DNA of 64,000 nt. Origin: Ochrobactrum teleogrylli. Its GTDB lineage: Bacteria > Pseudomonadota > Alphaproteobacteria > Rhizobiales > Rhizobiaceae. The stretch is taken from assembly GCF_006376685.1 (NCBI RefSeq), contig NZ_VEWL01000004.1, positions 124,001 to 188,000 on the forward strand. Direction: 5' to 3'. Every line of letters begins with the position of its first letter. The first letter of the stretch is position 1. Under the pieces are notes generated by a model. It was not told the origin of the DNA. It saw only the letters and a program-made list of their open reading frames with translations, and ran no database searches. Shown in pieces: positions 43,748 through 52,402 of the stretch. A program made the translations under genes and the position numbers.

Positions 43748-46004
43748 GGCTGCCTGCCTTTTCACGACGCGTGAACCAGAAGAGAAGAGCGCCGATCAGC
43801 ACGGCCAGCAAACCTTGCAGCATGAGAAGCGTTGCAGGTGTCGCCGTTTGCGGCAGGGCAAGGCTCGGAACGGGTAGGGTCGGAGCGATCTCCTCAGCTT
43901 TACTGTCGACACCACTCCAGTCGGCGTTTTCGCTGTCGGCGGGCTGTCCGGTATTCGCGTCGCGCGTGGCGCTGATGCCGAGCAATGTGCGATAGTCCCA
44001 GCCAGCGGGCAGATGCAGCGGAATATCGGCCTTGGTCAGCGGTATATTGGCGGCGCGTGATGGCGTGACATCCACGGCGATGAGACTGGTCAGGCGCGTC
44101 ACCAGATGGTGATCGAGCGCAAGCCGCAGGATACGGGCGTCGGCGGCATCCTGATTGATCTCGCCAAGCGTGGCAGCGACTTCGGCATCGTCAATCTTGC
44201 GGCGCGCCCAGATTTTGGAAATGCCATTCGCGTGACTTGCCTGATCAAGCGGCAGTGTCACGGTCCAAGGGTGGTCACCGACCATGCCGCTGACGGTCAG
44301 TTCGCCGGTCGCCTTGCCCATGCGGGCCGCAATGACAAGCGGCTCGCCGCGATAAAGATCAGGCAGCAATGTCGGCGTGAGACTGACATTCTTTTCGGTA
44401 AATGCGGCGCGGATATCGGTCACGGCTGGGTTTTCCAGCTTGTCGAACAGGGCACGCATGCGCTCGTCGACTTCCGCGGCCGAACCGATATGGGTGAAGC
44501 TCCCGCGACCAAGCTCGGCGGCGCGGTTCGTCAGATAGCTGTTCGGGGCTGAACCAATGCCGACCATGAAGATGCGCGAGCGTCCGCGCCGGGCGGCGAT
44601 TGTATCGAGTAGCTCCAATTCGTTGCTCACTTCGCCATCGGTCAGGAAAACGATCTGGCGCAAGCCCTTGCTCTGATGGCTGTCATCGAGGGCGGCGTGC
44701 AGCGGCGGCAGCATTTCCGTGCCGCCAGCGGCTTCAAGCTGGCCGACAAAGCTGCGCGCAGCGGCGACATTTTCGCCGGTTGCGGCTACGCTGTCCGGGA
44801 AAAATTTGGTCATTGTGTCATCGAAGCGGATGACGTTGAAATGGTCGTTCGGTTCCAGTCGCGACAGGGCATAATCGAGGCTGGCTTTTGCTTGCACCAT
44901 GGAGGTGCCGCCCATTGAACCGGAATTGTCGATCACGAAGACAATCTCGCGACCGGTCTTCCTGGCCGGCGCCAGAACCGGCGGCGTGACATAGGCAAGC
45001 ACAAAGTCTTCCTTGCCGACCCGTTCGCGAAACAGACCGACAGTTGGCGTGTTGCTCGCCGCAGCGCTCCATTCAAGCACGAAGTCGCGGTCGGCAATTG
45101 CGTCGCCTTGCAGTGTGATCTGGCGCGCGTCGCCATTCAGCCGGTCGATCTTGACGGGATGGTAGAGGCTTTTCAGTCCATCGACCGAGAACCCCGCATC
45201 CAGCTTGATTGCAAGCGTGACCGGGTTGGTCCGTGCACTGTCCGGTCCGATCAGTGCCGTATCGATCGGTGCAGCCTGAGTGTTCTGTGTCGTGCTGGCG
45301 GCGGATTGTCCCCAGCCACCATTCAGCTTGGCGCGCTGGTCGATTGCGGCCTTGTCCTGCGGATTATAGCGCGGGGCAACGACCAGCGGCACGCGCAGCG
45401 AAAAGCGATTATCGGCCAGACGCACTGCCTGCTGATATTCGATCTGTACAACGACCTTCTCATGCGGACCGATATTGGCGACGGCATTGGTGAAGACATT
45501 GAACCGCTGCTGTTCCACGAGTGCGGTTTTTTTGCCTTCGCTGCGGGCCTTCTCATAAATGGCGCGTGCGGCCTGCTTTCCCTTGATATCGGCCACGACG
45601 ACGCGATTGCCGATGATCAGCTTCAGCGAATGAACGGCGCTGTCTTCAGGCAACGGAAACACATAGAGCGCCTCGACCCAGCCATCGGTGGGGTTTTCGA
45701 AAGCCTGTGTGAGACGCGCCCGCGCTGTCGGTCCGCTGACAGTGATATCCACATCGGTGGCGAGCCGCGGGGCCTCGACATATTGCCCGGCCTGTTCGGT
45801 CTGCATCAGCAGGCTGCCTGATTCCATTTCATTGGGCGATACGAAAGCGGAGGTTTCCGCGCGCGCCTGCAAGGGGTGAAGCAGGGCAAGGATCACGCCG
45901 AGCGCGGGAAGCAAAATTGCATTCCCGAACCAGAGAAACTGGCAGAACCGGACGAGAAAATTTCTCCGGTTCCTTTGATGTGAAACAGTGATTGCGGTGT
46001 GCAT
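43740..46004 (-). CDS. Sortase target protein with VIT and vWA domains
   Basis: A 754-residue exported protein of the marine proteobacterial sortase target family. After a membrane/signal segment (residues ~20-48), a VIT domain spans ~60-190 and a von Willebrand A domain ~350-520 with an intact MIDAS, VFVIDNSGSMGG. The C-terminus has the sorting signal LPQTAT, a hydrophobic stretch and RREKAGSHE. VIT-vWA proteins of this kind resemble the heavy chains of inter-alpha-trypsin inhibitor and probably mediate adhesion or protein contacts. The cell-surface attachment point in a Gram-negative cell is unknown. The gene is translationally coupled to the sortase. Confidence 0.93.
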   Translation of the reverse strand: MHTAITVSHQRNRRNFLVRFCQFLWFGNAILLPALGVILALLHPLQARAETSAFVSPNEMESGSLLMQTEQAGQYVEAPRLATDVDITVSGPTARARLTQAFENPTDGWVEALYVFPLPEDSAVHSLKLIIGNRVVVADIKGKQAARAIYEKARSEGKKTALVEQQRFNVFTNAVANIGPHEKVVVQIEYQQAVRLADNRFSLRVPLVVAPRYNPQDKAAIDQRAKLNGGWGQSAASTTQNTQAAPIDTALIGPDSARTNPVTLAIKLDAGFSVDGLKSLYHPVKIDRLNGDARQITLQGDAIADRDFVLEWSAAASNTPTVGLFRERVGKEDFVLAYVTPPVLAPARKTGREIVFVIDNSGSMGGTSMVQAKASLDYALSRLEPNDHFNVIRFDDTMTKFFPDSVAATGENVAAARSFVGQLEAAGGTEMLPPLHAALDDSHQSKGLRQIVFLTDGEVSNELELLDTIAARRGRSRIFMVGIGSAPNSYLTNRAAELGRGSFTHIGSAAEVDERMRALFDKLENPAVTDIRAAFTEKNVSLTPTLLPDLYRGEPLVIAARMGKATGELTVSGMVGDHPWTVTLPLDQASHANGISKIWARRKIDDAEVAATLGEINQDAADARILRLALDHHLVTRLTSLIAVDVTPSRAANIPLTKADIPLHLPAGWDYRTLLGISATRDANTGQPADSENADWSGVDSKAEEIAPTLPVPSLALPQTATPATLLMLQGLLAVLIGALLFWFTRREKAGSHE

Positions 46005-46174
46005 GACAGGCTCCCTTTCCGTAATGGATGAACTGGAGCGATTGTCTGAAACGCGCTGTTGCCTCGCCAGCGTCAGCTTTGACCTCTTTCGTCCGCATCT
46101 TGCCGCAAAGCGTCTTGCCGCTGGCGGATATGTGTGGAATTGTGAAAGAAAGTACGCAATCAGGACATTGGCGC

Positions 46175-46966
46175 ATGGTCCACGGGGACCCTTATCTGTC
46201 GGAAAATCAAAGCAGTAGCGTTGCGGCCCGGGTTCGCGAGGAAATCGCGCGGCGGCGTATTTCGCGCCAGCGACTCGCGGACGACGCGCGGATCAGCCTT
46301 TCAACGCTAGAAAAGGCGCTATCGGGGCATCGTCCTTTCACGCTCGCCACCATCATCCGGCTGGAACAGGCAATGGGTGTGGCCCTGCGCGAACCGGGCG
46401 CGGCGCAGGCGCCCAAGGCAGGCGACACCATCGAGCGCCCTGTTGCGAACGGCACAGGCAGCGGCCATGCGCCGGAGGAGCTGGGCGCCTATTCGCGGCC
46501 CGCCGTTGCGTGGCTGGAGGGAACCTATCTGACCCTGCGTCCGTCCTTTGGCGATGCGGATGCGATCTTCGCCTATTGCACGGAAATCGTCTGGGATGAC
46601 GAGGGAACGCGGCTACGGTTCCGGGAACGGGAGCGCACCGATGCGTCATTCTCCCAGCATGGCTCGGTATCCGTGCCGCATCGGTCGGGGCATATCTATC
46701 TTGTCACCAACACATCCGGGCAATATCGGATGGTGGTTCTGTCGCGACCCAGCATTACGGGCGAGATGTTCGGCCTGCTGACGACCTTGCGGGCGGGGCA
46801 GGGCGCGCAGCTGACGCCGGTTTCGACGCCGCTGGTGCTTTTGCCGCTATCTGCCTTTGAGGAACCGTCCTTTGGGCGTATCGCCAGGGGCGGCGATCAC
46901 TACGGCGCTTATTCGGCCCTGTTGGGCAAGGTGCTGGATGAGAATTATGCAGCCTTCATCGGCTGA
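46175..46966 (+). CDS. XRE-type transcriptional regulator with large C-terminal domain
   Basis: A 263-residue protein. Residues ~15-75 form an XRE/Cro helix-turn-helix (IARRRISRQRLADDARISLSTLEKALSG). The remaining ~150 residues form a domain I do not recognise, rich in beta-like stretches (YLTLRPSFGDADAIFAYCTEIVW; GHIYLVTNTSGQYRMVVLS). The ATG at 46175 has AGGA upstream. It is divergent from the sortase target gene and precedes the AcoR-like activator by 61 bases. It could regulate either. Confidence 0.82.
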   Translation: MVHGDPYLSENQSSSVAARVREEIARRRISRQRLADDARISLSTLEKALSGHRPFTLATIIRLEQAMGVALREPGAAQAPKAGDTIERPVANGTGSGHAPEELGAYSRPAVAWLEGTYLTLRPSFGDADAIFAYCTEIVWDDEGTRLRFRERERTDASFSQHGSVSVPHRSGHIYLVTNTSGQYRMVVLSRPSITGEMFGLLTTLRAGQGAQLTPVSTPLVLLPLSAFEEPSFGRIARGGDHYGAYSALLGKVLDENYAAFIG

Positions 46967-47027
46967 CACTCTATTCGCTTGAACGCCCTTCCGTCTTGTG
47001 CCAGCATTCAGGCGGAGGAGGATGGTC

Positions 47028-48908
47028 ATGGTGTCGACACTGTCGCACATCAAGGAGATAGAGCGCGTCGCCATGGGCGGGGCCTCGGATCGTGATCGCC
47101 CTGTCATTCAATCCTGGTTGCGCTGCCTCAATGATTATCGGCTTAATCCTGCCCAGACGCAGGAAGCCTATATCGTGCCCGACACATTGCTGCGGGAACA
47201 TCGCGAACAGTCGGAAGAACTCATCCGCATCGGGCGTACCGGCCTCGAAGCGCTTTTCAGACAAGTCGCCGATCAAAGCTACGTCCTGCTGCTGTCGGAT
47301 GCGCGCGGCGTTACAGTCGAGTTCATGGGCGACCCCACTTTCGACAATCAGCTGCGCAAGGCGGGGCTTTATCTCGGATCGGAATGGTCGGAAGACAGGG
47401 CGGGAACCTGCGCCGTCGGGGCCTGCATGGTTTCAGGCAAGCCCGTCATCATCCATCAGGACGATCATTTCGACGCCTGCCATATCGGCCTGACCTGCAC
47501 GGCGGCGCCCATTTTCGATACGTTCGGCGATCTGTCGGCGGTGCTCGATATTTCGCAATTGCGCTCGCCGACCGCGAAGGCCAGCCAGCAGCTGGCGCTG
47601 CATCTGGTGGCTTCGACCGCGCGGCGGATCGAGCTTGCCAATCTGATGACCAGGGCGCGCGAGGACTGGGTTTTGCGTCTGGCGCGCTTGCCGGATTTTC
47701 TCGATGTCGATCCCGATGCCGCGATGACGATTGATGGCAATGGCGTTATCACCGGCATGACACATGGCGGTTTCGGCGCTGTTGCGCGCGGCATGAATCT
47801 GAGCACGGTCTCGACGAAGGACTTCATCGGGAAACCCATCTCCAGCGTCTTCGATATCGATATCGATCAGCTTCCGGCCCTGATGCGCGGACGCCCCAAT
47901 GGCGAGCGTCTGCTCCGGGCGCGCAACGGTCTGGCGCTGTTTGCAAGCGCCATTGCGCCGGTCAGCAGTTTCCGTGCGCCTGCGACCAGCAGCATATCGG
48001 TGCGGCTGCCTGCGGCGCTACGCCAGTTGAGTTTCGGCGACCCGGCCATGGAGGCGCTGCAGGCCCGCGCCGCCAAACTGGCGGATCGCCGTCTGCCGAT
48101 CCTCATCAAAGGCGAAACCGGCAGCGGCAAGGAATATCTGGCGCGCGCCATCCATGATAGCACCGCCAAGCCCGGTCCGTTTATCGCGGTCAATTGCGCG
48201 GCAATACCCGAACAGCTGATCGAATCCGAATTGTTCGGCTATGTCCCCGGCGCTTTCACCGGCGCAATGCAGAAGGGGAAGACCGGGCTTATCGAAGCGG
48301 CCAATGGTGGCACGCTGTTTCTGGACGAGATTGGCGACATGCCACTCGCTCTTCAAAGCCGGTTGCTGCGGGTTCTTTCGGAAAACGAAATTCAGCCAGT
48401 CGGCGCGCTGAAACCGAAGCCGGTCAGGTTCCGGCTTTTGTCGGCATCGCATCGCGATCTGGCTGCGCTTGCTGCCGAAGGCCGTTTTCGCGAAGATTTG
48501 CTCTATCGGCTCAATGCCGCGACGCTGACCCTGCCATCGCTGCGACAGAGACAGGATTTCGACAGCCTCGTTGATCACCTTCTGCGCCGTATCGGCGAAG
48601 AAGAGGGCGAGACAATCACGCTTGACCGCGCTGCGCGAAAGGCGCTTGCAGCCTATGGCTGGCCGGGCAATCTGCGCGAGCTGGACAATACGTTGCGTGT
48701 TGCAGCGGCGGTTGCAACAGACGCCACAATCACCACCGATTGCCTGCCCGAACATTTCCAGACTGTGACCGCGGCGGACAATGACCGTTCCGATCAGCAG
48801 GTTTTGCGCCGTCAACTTGACGAGTGCGGCAACAATATTTCCGCGCTGGCCCGAAAACTGGGCGTCAATCGTTCCACGATCCACCGCCGCTTGAAGCCCA
48901 CACATTAA
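47028..48908 (+). CDS. Sigma-54-dependent transcriptional activator, AcoR-like
   Basis: A 626-residue enhancer-binding protein. The N-terminal GAF-like sensor spans ~45-200 (VTVEFMGDPTFDNQLRKAG; GTCAVGACMVSGKPVIIHQ). The AAA+ core spans ~340-530, with Walker A KGETGSGKEYLAR and the sigma-54 contact loop ELFGYVPGAFTGA intact. The C-terminal Fis-type HTH reads NNISALARKLGVNRSTIHRRL. GGAGG precedes the ATG at 47028 (an ATG two codons upstream is possible). A palindrome and a -24/-12 promoter follow directly, so it should activate the flavin monooxygenase gene at 49099 in response to a small-molecule inducer. Confidence 0.93.
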   Translation: MVSTLSHIKEIERVAMGGASDRDRPVIQSWLRCLNDYRLNPAQTQEAYIVPDTLLREHREQSEELIRIGRTGLEALFRQVADQSYVLLLSDARGVTVEFMGDPTFDNQLRKAGLYLGSEWSEDRAGTCAVGACMVSGKPVIIHQDDHFDACHIGLTCTAAPIFDTFGDLSAVLDISQLRSPTAKASQQLALHLVASTARRIELANLMTRAREDWVLRLARLPDFLDVDPDAAMTIDGNGVITGMTHGGFGAVARGMNLSTVSTKDFIGKPISSVFDIDIDQLPALMRGRPNGERLLRARNGLALFASAIAPVSSFRAPATSSISVRLPAALRQLSFGDPAMEALQARAAKLADRRLPILIKGETGSGKEYLARAIHDSTAKPGPFIAVNCAAIPEQLIESELFGYVPGAFTGAMQKGKTGLIEAANGGTLFLDEIGDMPLALQSRLLRVLSENEIQPVGALKPKPVRFRLLSASHRDLAALAAEGRFREDLLYRLNAATLTLPSLRQRQDFDSLVDHLLRRIGEEEGETITLDRAARKALAAYGWPGNLRELDNTLRVAAAVATDATITTDCLPEHFQTVTAADNDRSDQQVLRRQLDECGNNISALARKLGVNRSTIHRRLKPTH

Positions 48909-48911
48909 TGC

Positions 48912-48950
48912 TGCAACAGGTGCAACACCTGTTGCACGATAGCTGTTGCA
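48912..48950 (+). promoter_or_regulatory. Upstream activator site for the AcoR-like protein
   Basis: TGCAACAGGTG and CACCTGTTGCA, perfect 11-base inverted arms around CAA (48912-48936), are followed by an extra half-site TGTTGCA (48944-48950). The site lies about 100 bases upstream of the -24 element at 49023, a normal distance for an enhancer of a sigma-54 promoter. It starts four bases after the activator stop. Confidence 0.8.
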
Positions 48951-49021
48951 TCATTTGCGGCTGCAATTCTTCTTCTCAATAAAATAATGCAAAAACAATA
49001 GCTTGGCGATTGCAAGCCATC

Positions 49022-49037
49022 TGGCACGCCGTTTGCT
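49022..49037 (+). promoter_or_regulatory. Sigma-54 (-24/-12) promoter of the flavin monooxygenase gene
   Basis: TGGCACGCCGTTTGCT matches the sigma-54 consensus at every conserved position, with GG at 49023-49024, GC at 49035-49036 and the required ten-base spacing. Transcription should start near 49047, giving a leader of about 50 bases to the ATG at 49099. Confidence 0.88.
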
Positions 49038-49098
49038 CATCCTTCGCTGACGGGCCTTGGGAGAAGTCCGCTATCCACATCCACGGGAGGAAATTGCA

Positions 49099-50898
49099 AT
49101 GCTTGAGAAAACACCGACAGTCCGCGTACAGGCCTTTCTCGACAAGTTCGGCGCAGCACTGGAAGGCGGGCGGATCGATGAAGCGGTTTCGATGTTTGCC
49201 GATGATTGCTACTGGCGCGATCTGGTTGCCTTCACTTGGAACATCAAGACCGTGGAGGGGCATGATCAGGTGCGCGACATGCTGCAATCCCAATTGCAGC
49301 TGGTGAAGCCAACCAAATGGCTCGTGGCCTCTGGTGAAACAGCGACGGAATCCGATGGCGTCACCGAAAGCTGGATATCCTTCGAGACGGAAGTTGCGCG
49401 CGGCTACGGTCTCATTCGCCTGAAGGGTGGCAAGATATGGACCCTTCTCACCGTCATGTCGGAATTGAAGGGGCATGAGGAAAAATCAGGCTTCACCCGT
49501 CCGCTGGGCGCGAAGCATGGTCACGACCTTGGCGCCAAGACATGGAAGGAAGAACGCGAGGAGGAAGCCCGCACGCTCGGCTATGAAAAACAGCCCTATG
49601 TGCTGGTGATCGGCGGCGGACAGGGCGGTATTGCGCTCGGCGCGCGCCTGCGCCAGCTCGACGTGCCGACGATCATCGTCGAACGCAACGAACGACCGGG
49701 CGATTCATGGCGCAAGCGCTACAAGTCGCTTTGCCTGCATGATCCGGTCTGGTACGACCATCTGCCCTATATCGACTTTCCGAAAAACTGGCCGGTTTTT
49801 GCGCCCAAGGACAAGATTGGCGACTGGCTGGAATTCTACACCAAGGTGATGGAGCTGAATTACTGGACGCGCTCCACCGTCAAGTCCGCGAAATGGAACC
49901 AAGACAAGAAGGAATGGTCGGTCGTGGTGGACCGCGACGGCGAGGAAGTCATCCTGCGTCCAAAGCAACTGGTTTTTGCAACCGGCATGTCGGGCAAGGC
50001 GAATATTCCAAACGTCAAGGGACAGGATCGCTTCAAGGGCGAACAGCAGCATTCATCCCGCCATCCCGGGCCGGATGGTTACAAAGGCAAGAAGGTCGTC
50101 GTCATCGGGTCGAACAATTCGGCGCATGATATTTGCGCAGCCCTTTGCGAGGCGGGTGTCGATGTCACCATGGTGCAGCGGTCATCGACACATATTGTGC
50201 GCTCGGAGCCGCTGATGAAACACGGGCTCGGCGCGCTTTATTCGGAAGAGGCGGTGCAAAATGGCGTCACGACGGCCAAGGCCGATCTGATCTTCGCCTC
50301 GCTGCCTTATCGTATCATGCATGAGTTTCAAAAGCCCATCTATGACAAGATCCGCGAGATCGATGCTGATTTCTATGCCGCGCTTGAAAAAGTCGGCTTC
50401 CAGCTTGATTTCGGCTCGGACGGTTCGGGCTTGTTCCTCAAATATCTGCGGCGCGGCTCCGGCTATTATATCGATATCGGCGCTTCGCAGCTCATCATCG
50501 ACGGCAAGATCAAGCTCGCTTCAGGGCAGATAGAGGAGATTACCGAAAACTCCGTGCGGCTTTCCAATGGAACCGAACTGCCTGCCGATCTGATCGTCTA
50601 TGCGACGGGCTACGGTTCGATGAACGGCTGGGTCGCGGATATCATCGATCAGGAAACGGCGGACAAGGTCGGCAAGGTCTGGGGTCTCGGGTCGGAAACG
50701 CCGAAGGACCCCGGCCCGTGGGAAGGCGAACAGCGCAATATGTGGAAGCCGACGCAGCAGGAGGCGCTGTGGTTCCACGGCGGCAACCTGCATCAGTCGC
50801 GGCATTATTCGCAATATTTGTCGCTGCAGCTGAAAGCCCGCATGGAGGGCATCGATACGCCGGTCTATGAACTGCAGACCGTGCATCATTTGCGATAA
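49099..50898 (+). CDS. Flavin-containing monooxygenase with N-terminal NTF2-like domain
   Basis: A 599-residue protein. Residues ~1-130 form a SnoaL/NTF2-like domain (RVQAFLDKFGAALEGGRIDEA). From ~165 a class B flavin monooxygenase follows: FAD Rossmann motif VIGGGQGGIALGARL, the FMO fingerprint FKGEQQHSSRHPG and the NADPH motif VVVIGSNNSAHDICAAL. It should oxygenate a soft nucleophile or ketone (S-/N-oxidation or Baeyer-Villiger). GGAGG lies upstream of the ATG at 49099; earlier in-frame codons fall inside the leader. Expression is controlled by the sigma-54 promoter at 49022 and the AcoR-like activator. Substrate unknown. Confidence 0.9.
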   Translation: MLEKTPTVRVQAFLDKFGAALEGGRIDEAVSMFADDCYWRDLVAFTWNIKTVEGHDQVRDMLQSQLQLVKPTKWLVASGETATESDGVTESWISFETEVARGYGLIRLKGGKIWTLLTVMSELKGHEEKSGFTRPLGAKHGHDLGAKTWKEEREEEARTLGYEKQPYVLVIGGGQGGIALGARLRQLDVPTIIVERNERPGDSWRKRYKSLCLHDPVWYDHLPYIDFPKNWPVFAPKDKIGDWLEFYTKVMELNYWTRSTVKSAKWNQDKKEWSVVVDRDGEEVILRPKQLVFATGMSGKANIPNVKGQDRFKGEQQHSSRHPGPDGYKGKKVVVIGSNNSAHDICAALCEAGVDVTMVQRSSTHIVRSEPLMKHGLGALYSEEAVQNGVTTAKADLIFASLPYRIMHEFQKPIYDKIREIDADFYAALEKVGFQLDFGSDGSGLFLKYLRRGSGYYIDIGASQLIIDGKIKLASGQIEEITENSVRLSNGTELPADLIVYATGYGSMNGWVADIIDQETADKVGKVWGLGSETPKDPGPWEGEQRNMWKPTQQEALWFHGGNLHQSRHYSQYLSLQLKARMEGIDTPVYELQTVHHLR

Positions 50899-50921
50899 AG
50901 CGATTGCGGTTTTCACGGATT

Positions 50922-50953
50922 AAAAAATTGGCCGGGGTTTGTGCCCCGGCCAA
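50922..50953. terminator. Rho-independent terminator of glnII, also between convergent genes
   Basis: TTGGCCGGGG pairs with CCCCGGCCAA (10 bp) around a 6-base loop. On the minus strand the stem runs into TTTTTT, giving a strong terminator for glnII. It also lies just past the flavin monooxygenase stop. Confidence 0.9.
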
Positions 50954-50980
50954 TCCGTTTGTGTGATGCCTGCCTAAAAA

Positions 50981-52021
50981 TTAAGCGGCAAGCGCTTCGT
51001 CTTCCGAAGTCGGAACTTCAGAAATGGTCTTCAGCACCTGGGAGGCAATCTGGTATGGGCAGCCCTGCGAGTTCGGGCGGCGATCTTCGAGGTAGCCTTT
51101 ATAGCCGTTCTTGACGAAGGAATGCGGCACGCGGATCGAAGCGCCACGGTCGGCAACGCCGTAGGAGAACTTGTCCAGCGGAGCCGTTTCATGCTTGCCC
51201 GTCAGTCGCAGATGGTTGTCGGGTCCGTAGACGTCGATATGTTCCTGCAGGTTCTTGTCGAACTGGGCCATCAGGGCTTCGAAATAATCCTTGCCGCCAA
51301 CTTCGCGCATGAACTTGGTCGAGAAGTTGCAATGCATGCCCGAGCCGTTCCAGTCGGTGTCGCCCAACGGCTTGCAATGGAATTCGATGTCGATTTCATA
51401 CTGTTCGCAAAGGCGAAGCAGGAGATAGCGTGCCATCCAGATCTGGTCTGCTGCGGTCTTGGAACCCTTGCCGAAAATCTGGAATTCCCACTGGCCCTTG
51501 GCCACTTCGGCATTGATGCCTTCGTGGTTGATGCCGGCGGCCAGGCAGAGGTCAAGATGTTCCTCGACGATCTTGCGGGCGACCGGGCCGACATTGCTGG
51601 AACCAACGCCGCAGTAATATGGGCCCTGCGGTGCGGGGAAACCATGCTCAGGGAAGCCGAGCGGACGACCGTTCTGATAGAAGAAATATTCCTGTTCGAA
51701 GCCAAACCATGCGTCGTCGTCGTCAAGAACGGTTGCGCGGTTGTTCGATGGGTGCGGCGTGACGCCATCCGGCATCATGACTTCGCACATGACAAGAGCG
51801 CCGTTCGTGCGGGCCGGATCGGGATAGACCGCGACCGGCTTCAAAACGCAATCGGAGCTGCGGCCTTCGGCCTGCATCGTCGACGAACCGTCGAAACCCC
51901 AGAGCGGCAGTTGCTCGAGCGTCGGGAACGCATCGAATTCCTTCACCTGTGTCTTGCCACGCAGGTTGGGTGTCGGAGTGTAACCGTCAAGCCAAATGTA
52001 CTCGAGCTTATACTTTGTCAT
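50981..52021 (-). CDS. glnII: Glutamine synthetase, type II (eukaryotic-like)
   Basis: A 346-residue GS-II enzyme, shorter than bacterial GS-I (about 470). It has the GS-II N-terminus KYKLEYIWLDGYTPTPNLRGKT, the beta-grasp-end PLWGFDGSSTMQAEG, ATP/metal residues AWFGFEQEYFFY, and the active-site WNGSGMHCNFSTKFMREVGG and RGASIRVPHSFVKNG. GS-II is typical of Rhizobiales and is made under nitrogen limitation through NtrC. It condenses glutamate with ammonia. No adenylylation-site tyrosine region of GS-I is present. A candidate -24/-12 promoter lies at 52057 on the minus strand. Confidence 0.95.
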   Translation of the reverse strand: MTKYKLEYIWLDGYTPTPNLRGKTQVKEFDAFPTLEQLPLWGFDGSSTMQAEGRSSDCVLKPVAVYPDPARTNGALVMCEVMMPDGVTPHPSNNRATVLDDDDAWFGFEQEYFFYQNGRPLGFPEHGFPAPQGPYYCGVGSSNVGPVARKIVEEHLDLCLAAGINHEGINAEVAKGQWEFQIFGKGSKTAADQIWMARYLLLRLCEQYEIDIEFHCKPLGDTDWNGSGMHCNFSTKFMREVGGKDYFEALMAQFDKNLQEHIDVYGPDNHLRLTGKHETAPLDKFSYGVADRGASIRVPHSFVKNGYKGYLEDRRPNSQGCPYQIASQVLKTISEVPTSEDEALAA

Positions 52022-52056
52022 CGCCTAGTCTCTTTTATGACGGGTATTGAACCAAC

Positions 52057-52072
52057 GCAGTAGGGCAGCCAA
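52057..52072 (-). promoter_or_regulatory. Candidate sigma-54 promoter of glnII
   Basis: On the minus strand TTGGCTGCCCTACTGC has GG and GC at the correct ten-base spacing; the -12 half (ACTGC) is weaker than consensus. Transcription would start about 24 bases before the ATG. Known NtrC/sigma-54 control of glnII in rhizobia supports it. I did not recognise a clear NtrC site upstream. Confidence 0.5.
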
Positions 52073-52338
52073 CCGTCAATATGCTCTTCCCTGCTTATGT
52101 AAAATAAGAAAGCAAGTGTCATGCCAGTTTCGTAAAATGTATGTTTTCTGGCCGCGCCTTTGGCCTAAGGCCTTGAAAAGATAAAATTTATTAAATGGTC
52201 AAAATTTGAGGCAGGATTCCGCGAAACGAAGCAAGGTCGTCAGGCGGGCAGTAACTTAACCGGCGCTGAAAACGATTTTGATTATAAAATAGGCATTCGT
52301 CTAAATAATCGCCATTTGTCGTTGCACGCACAGCGCAT
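52073..52338. other. AT-rich upstream region of glnII without a recognised gene
   Basis: A stretch of about 266 bases between the glnII promoter and the amidohydrolase terminator. It is noticeably AT-rich (for example around 52105-52210), as is common for activator-binding upstream regions. A 71-codon minus-strand open frame here has no ribosome site and spans a terminator, so I do not call it. Confidence 0.5.
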
Positions 52339-52368
52339 AAAAAAGGCGAAGCCGACACTTCGCCCTTT
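52339..52368 (-). terminator. Rho-independent terminator of the amidohydrolase gene
   Basis: On the minus strand GGCGAAG, a 6-base loop and CTTCGCC are followed by TTTTTT, about 35 bases after the amidohydrolase stop. Confidence 0.88.
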
Positions 52369-52402
52369 GTTTCACGCATCATACGGAGACGGTCGCGACC
52401 GA

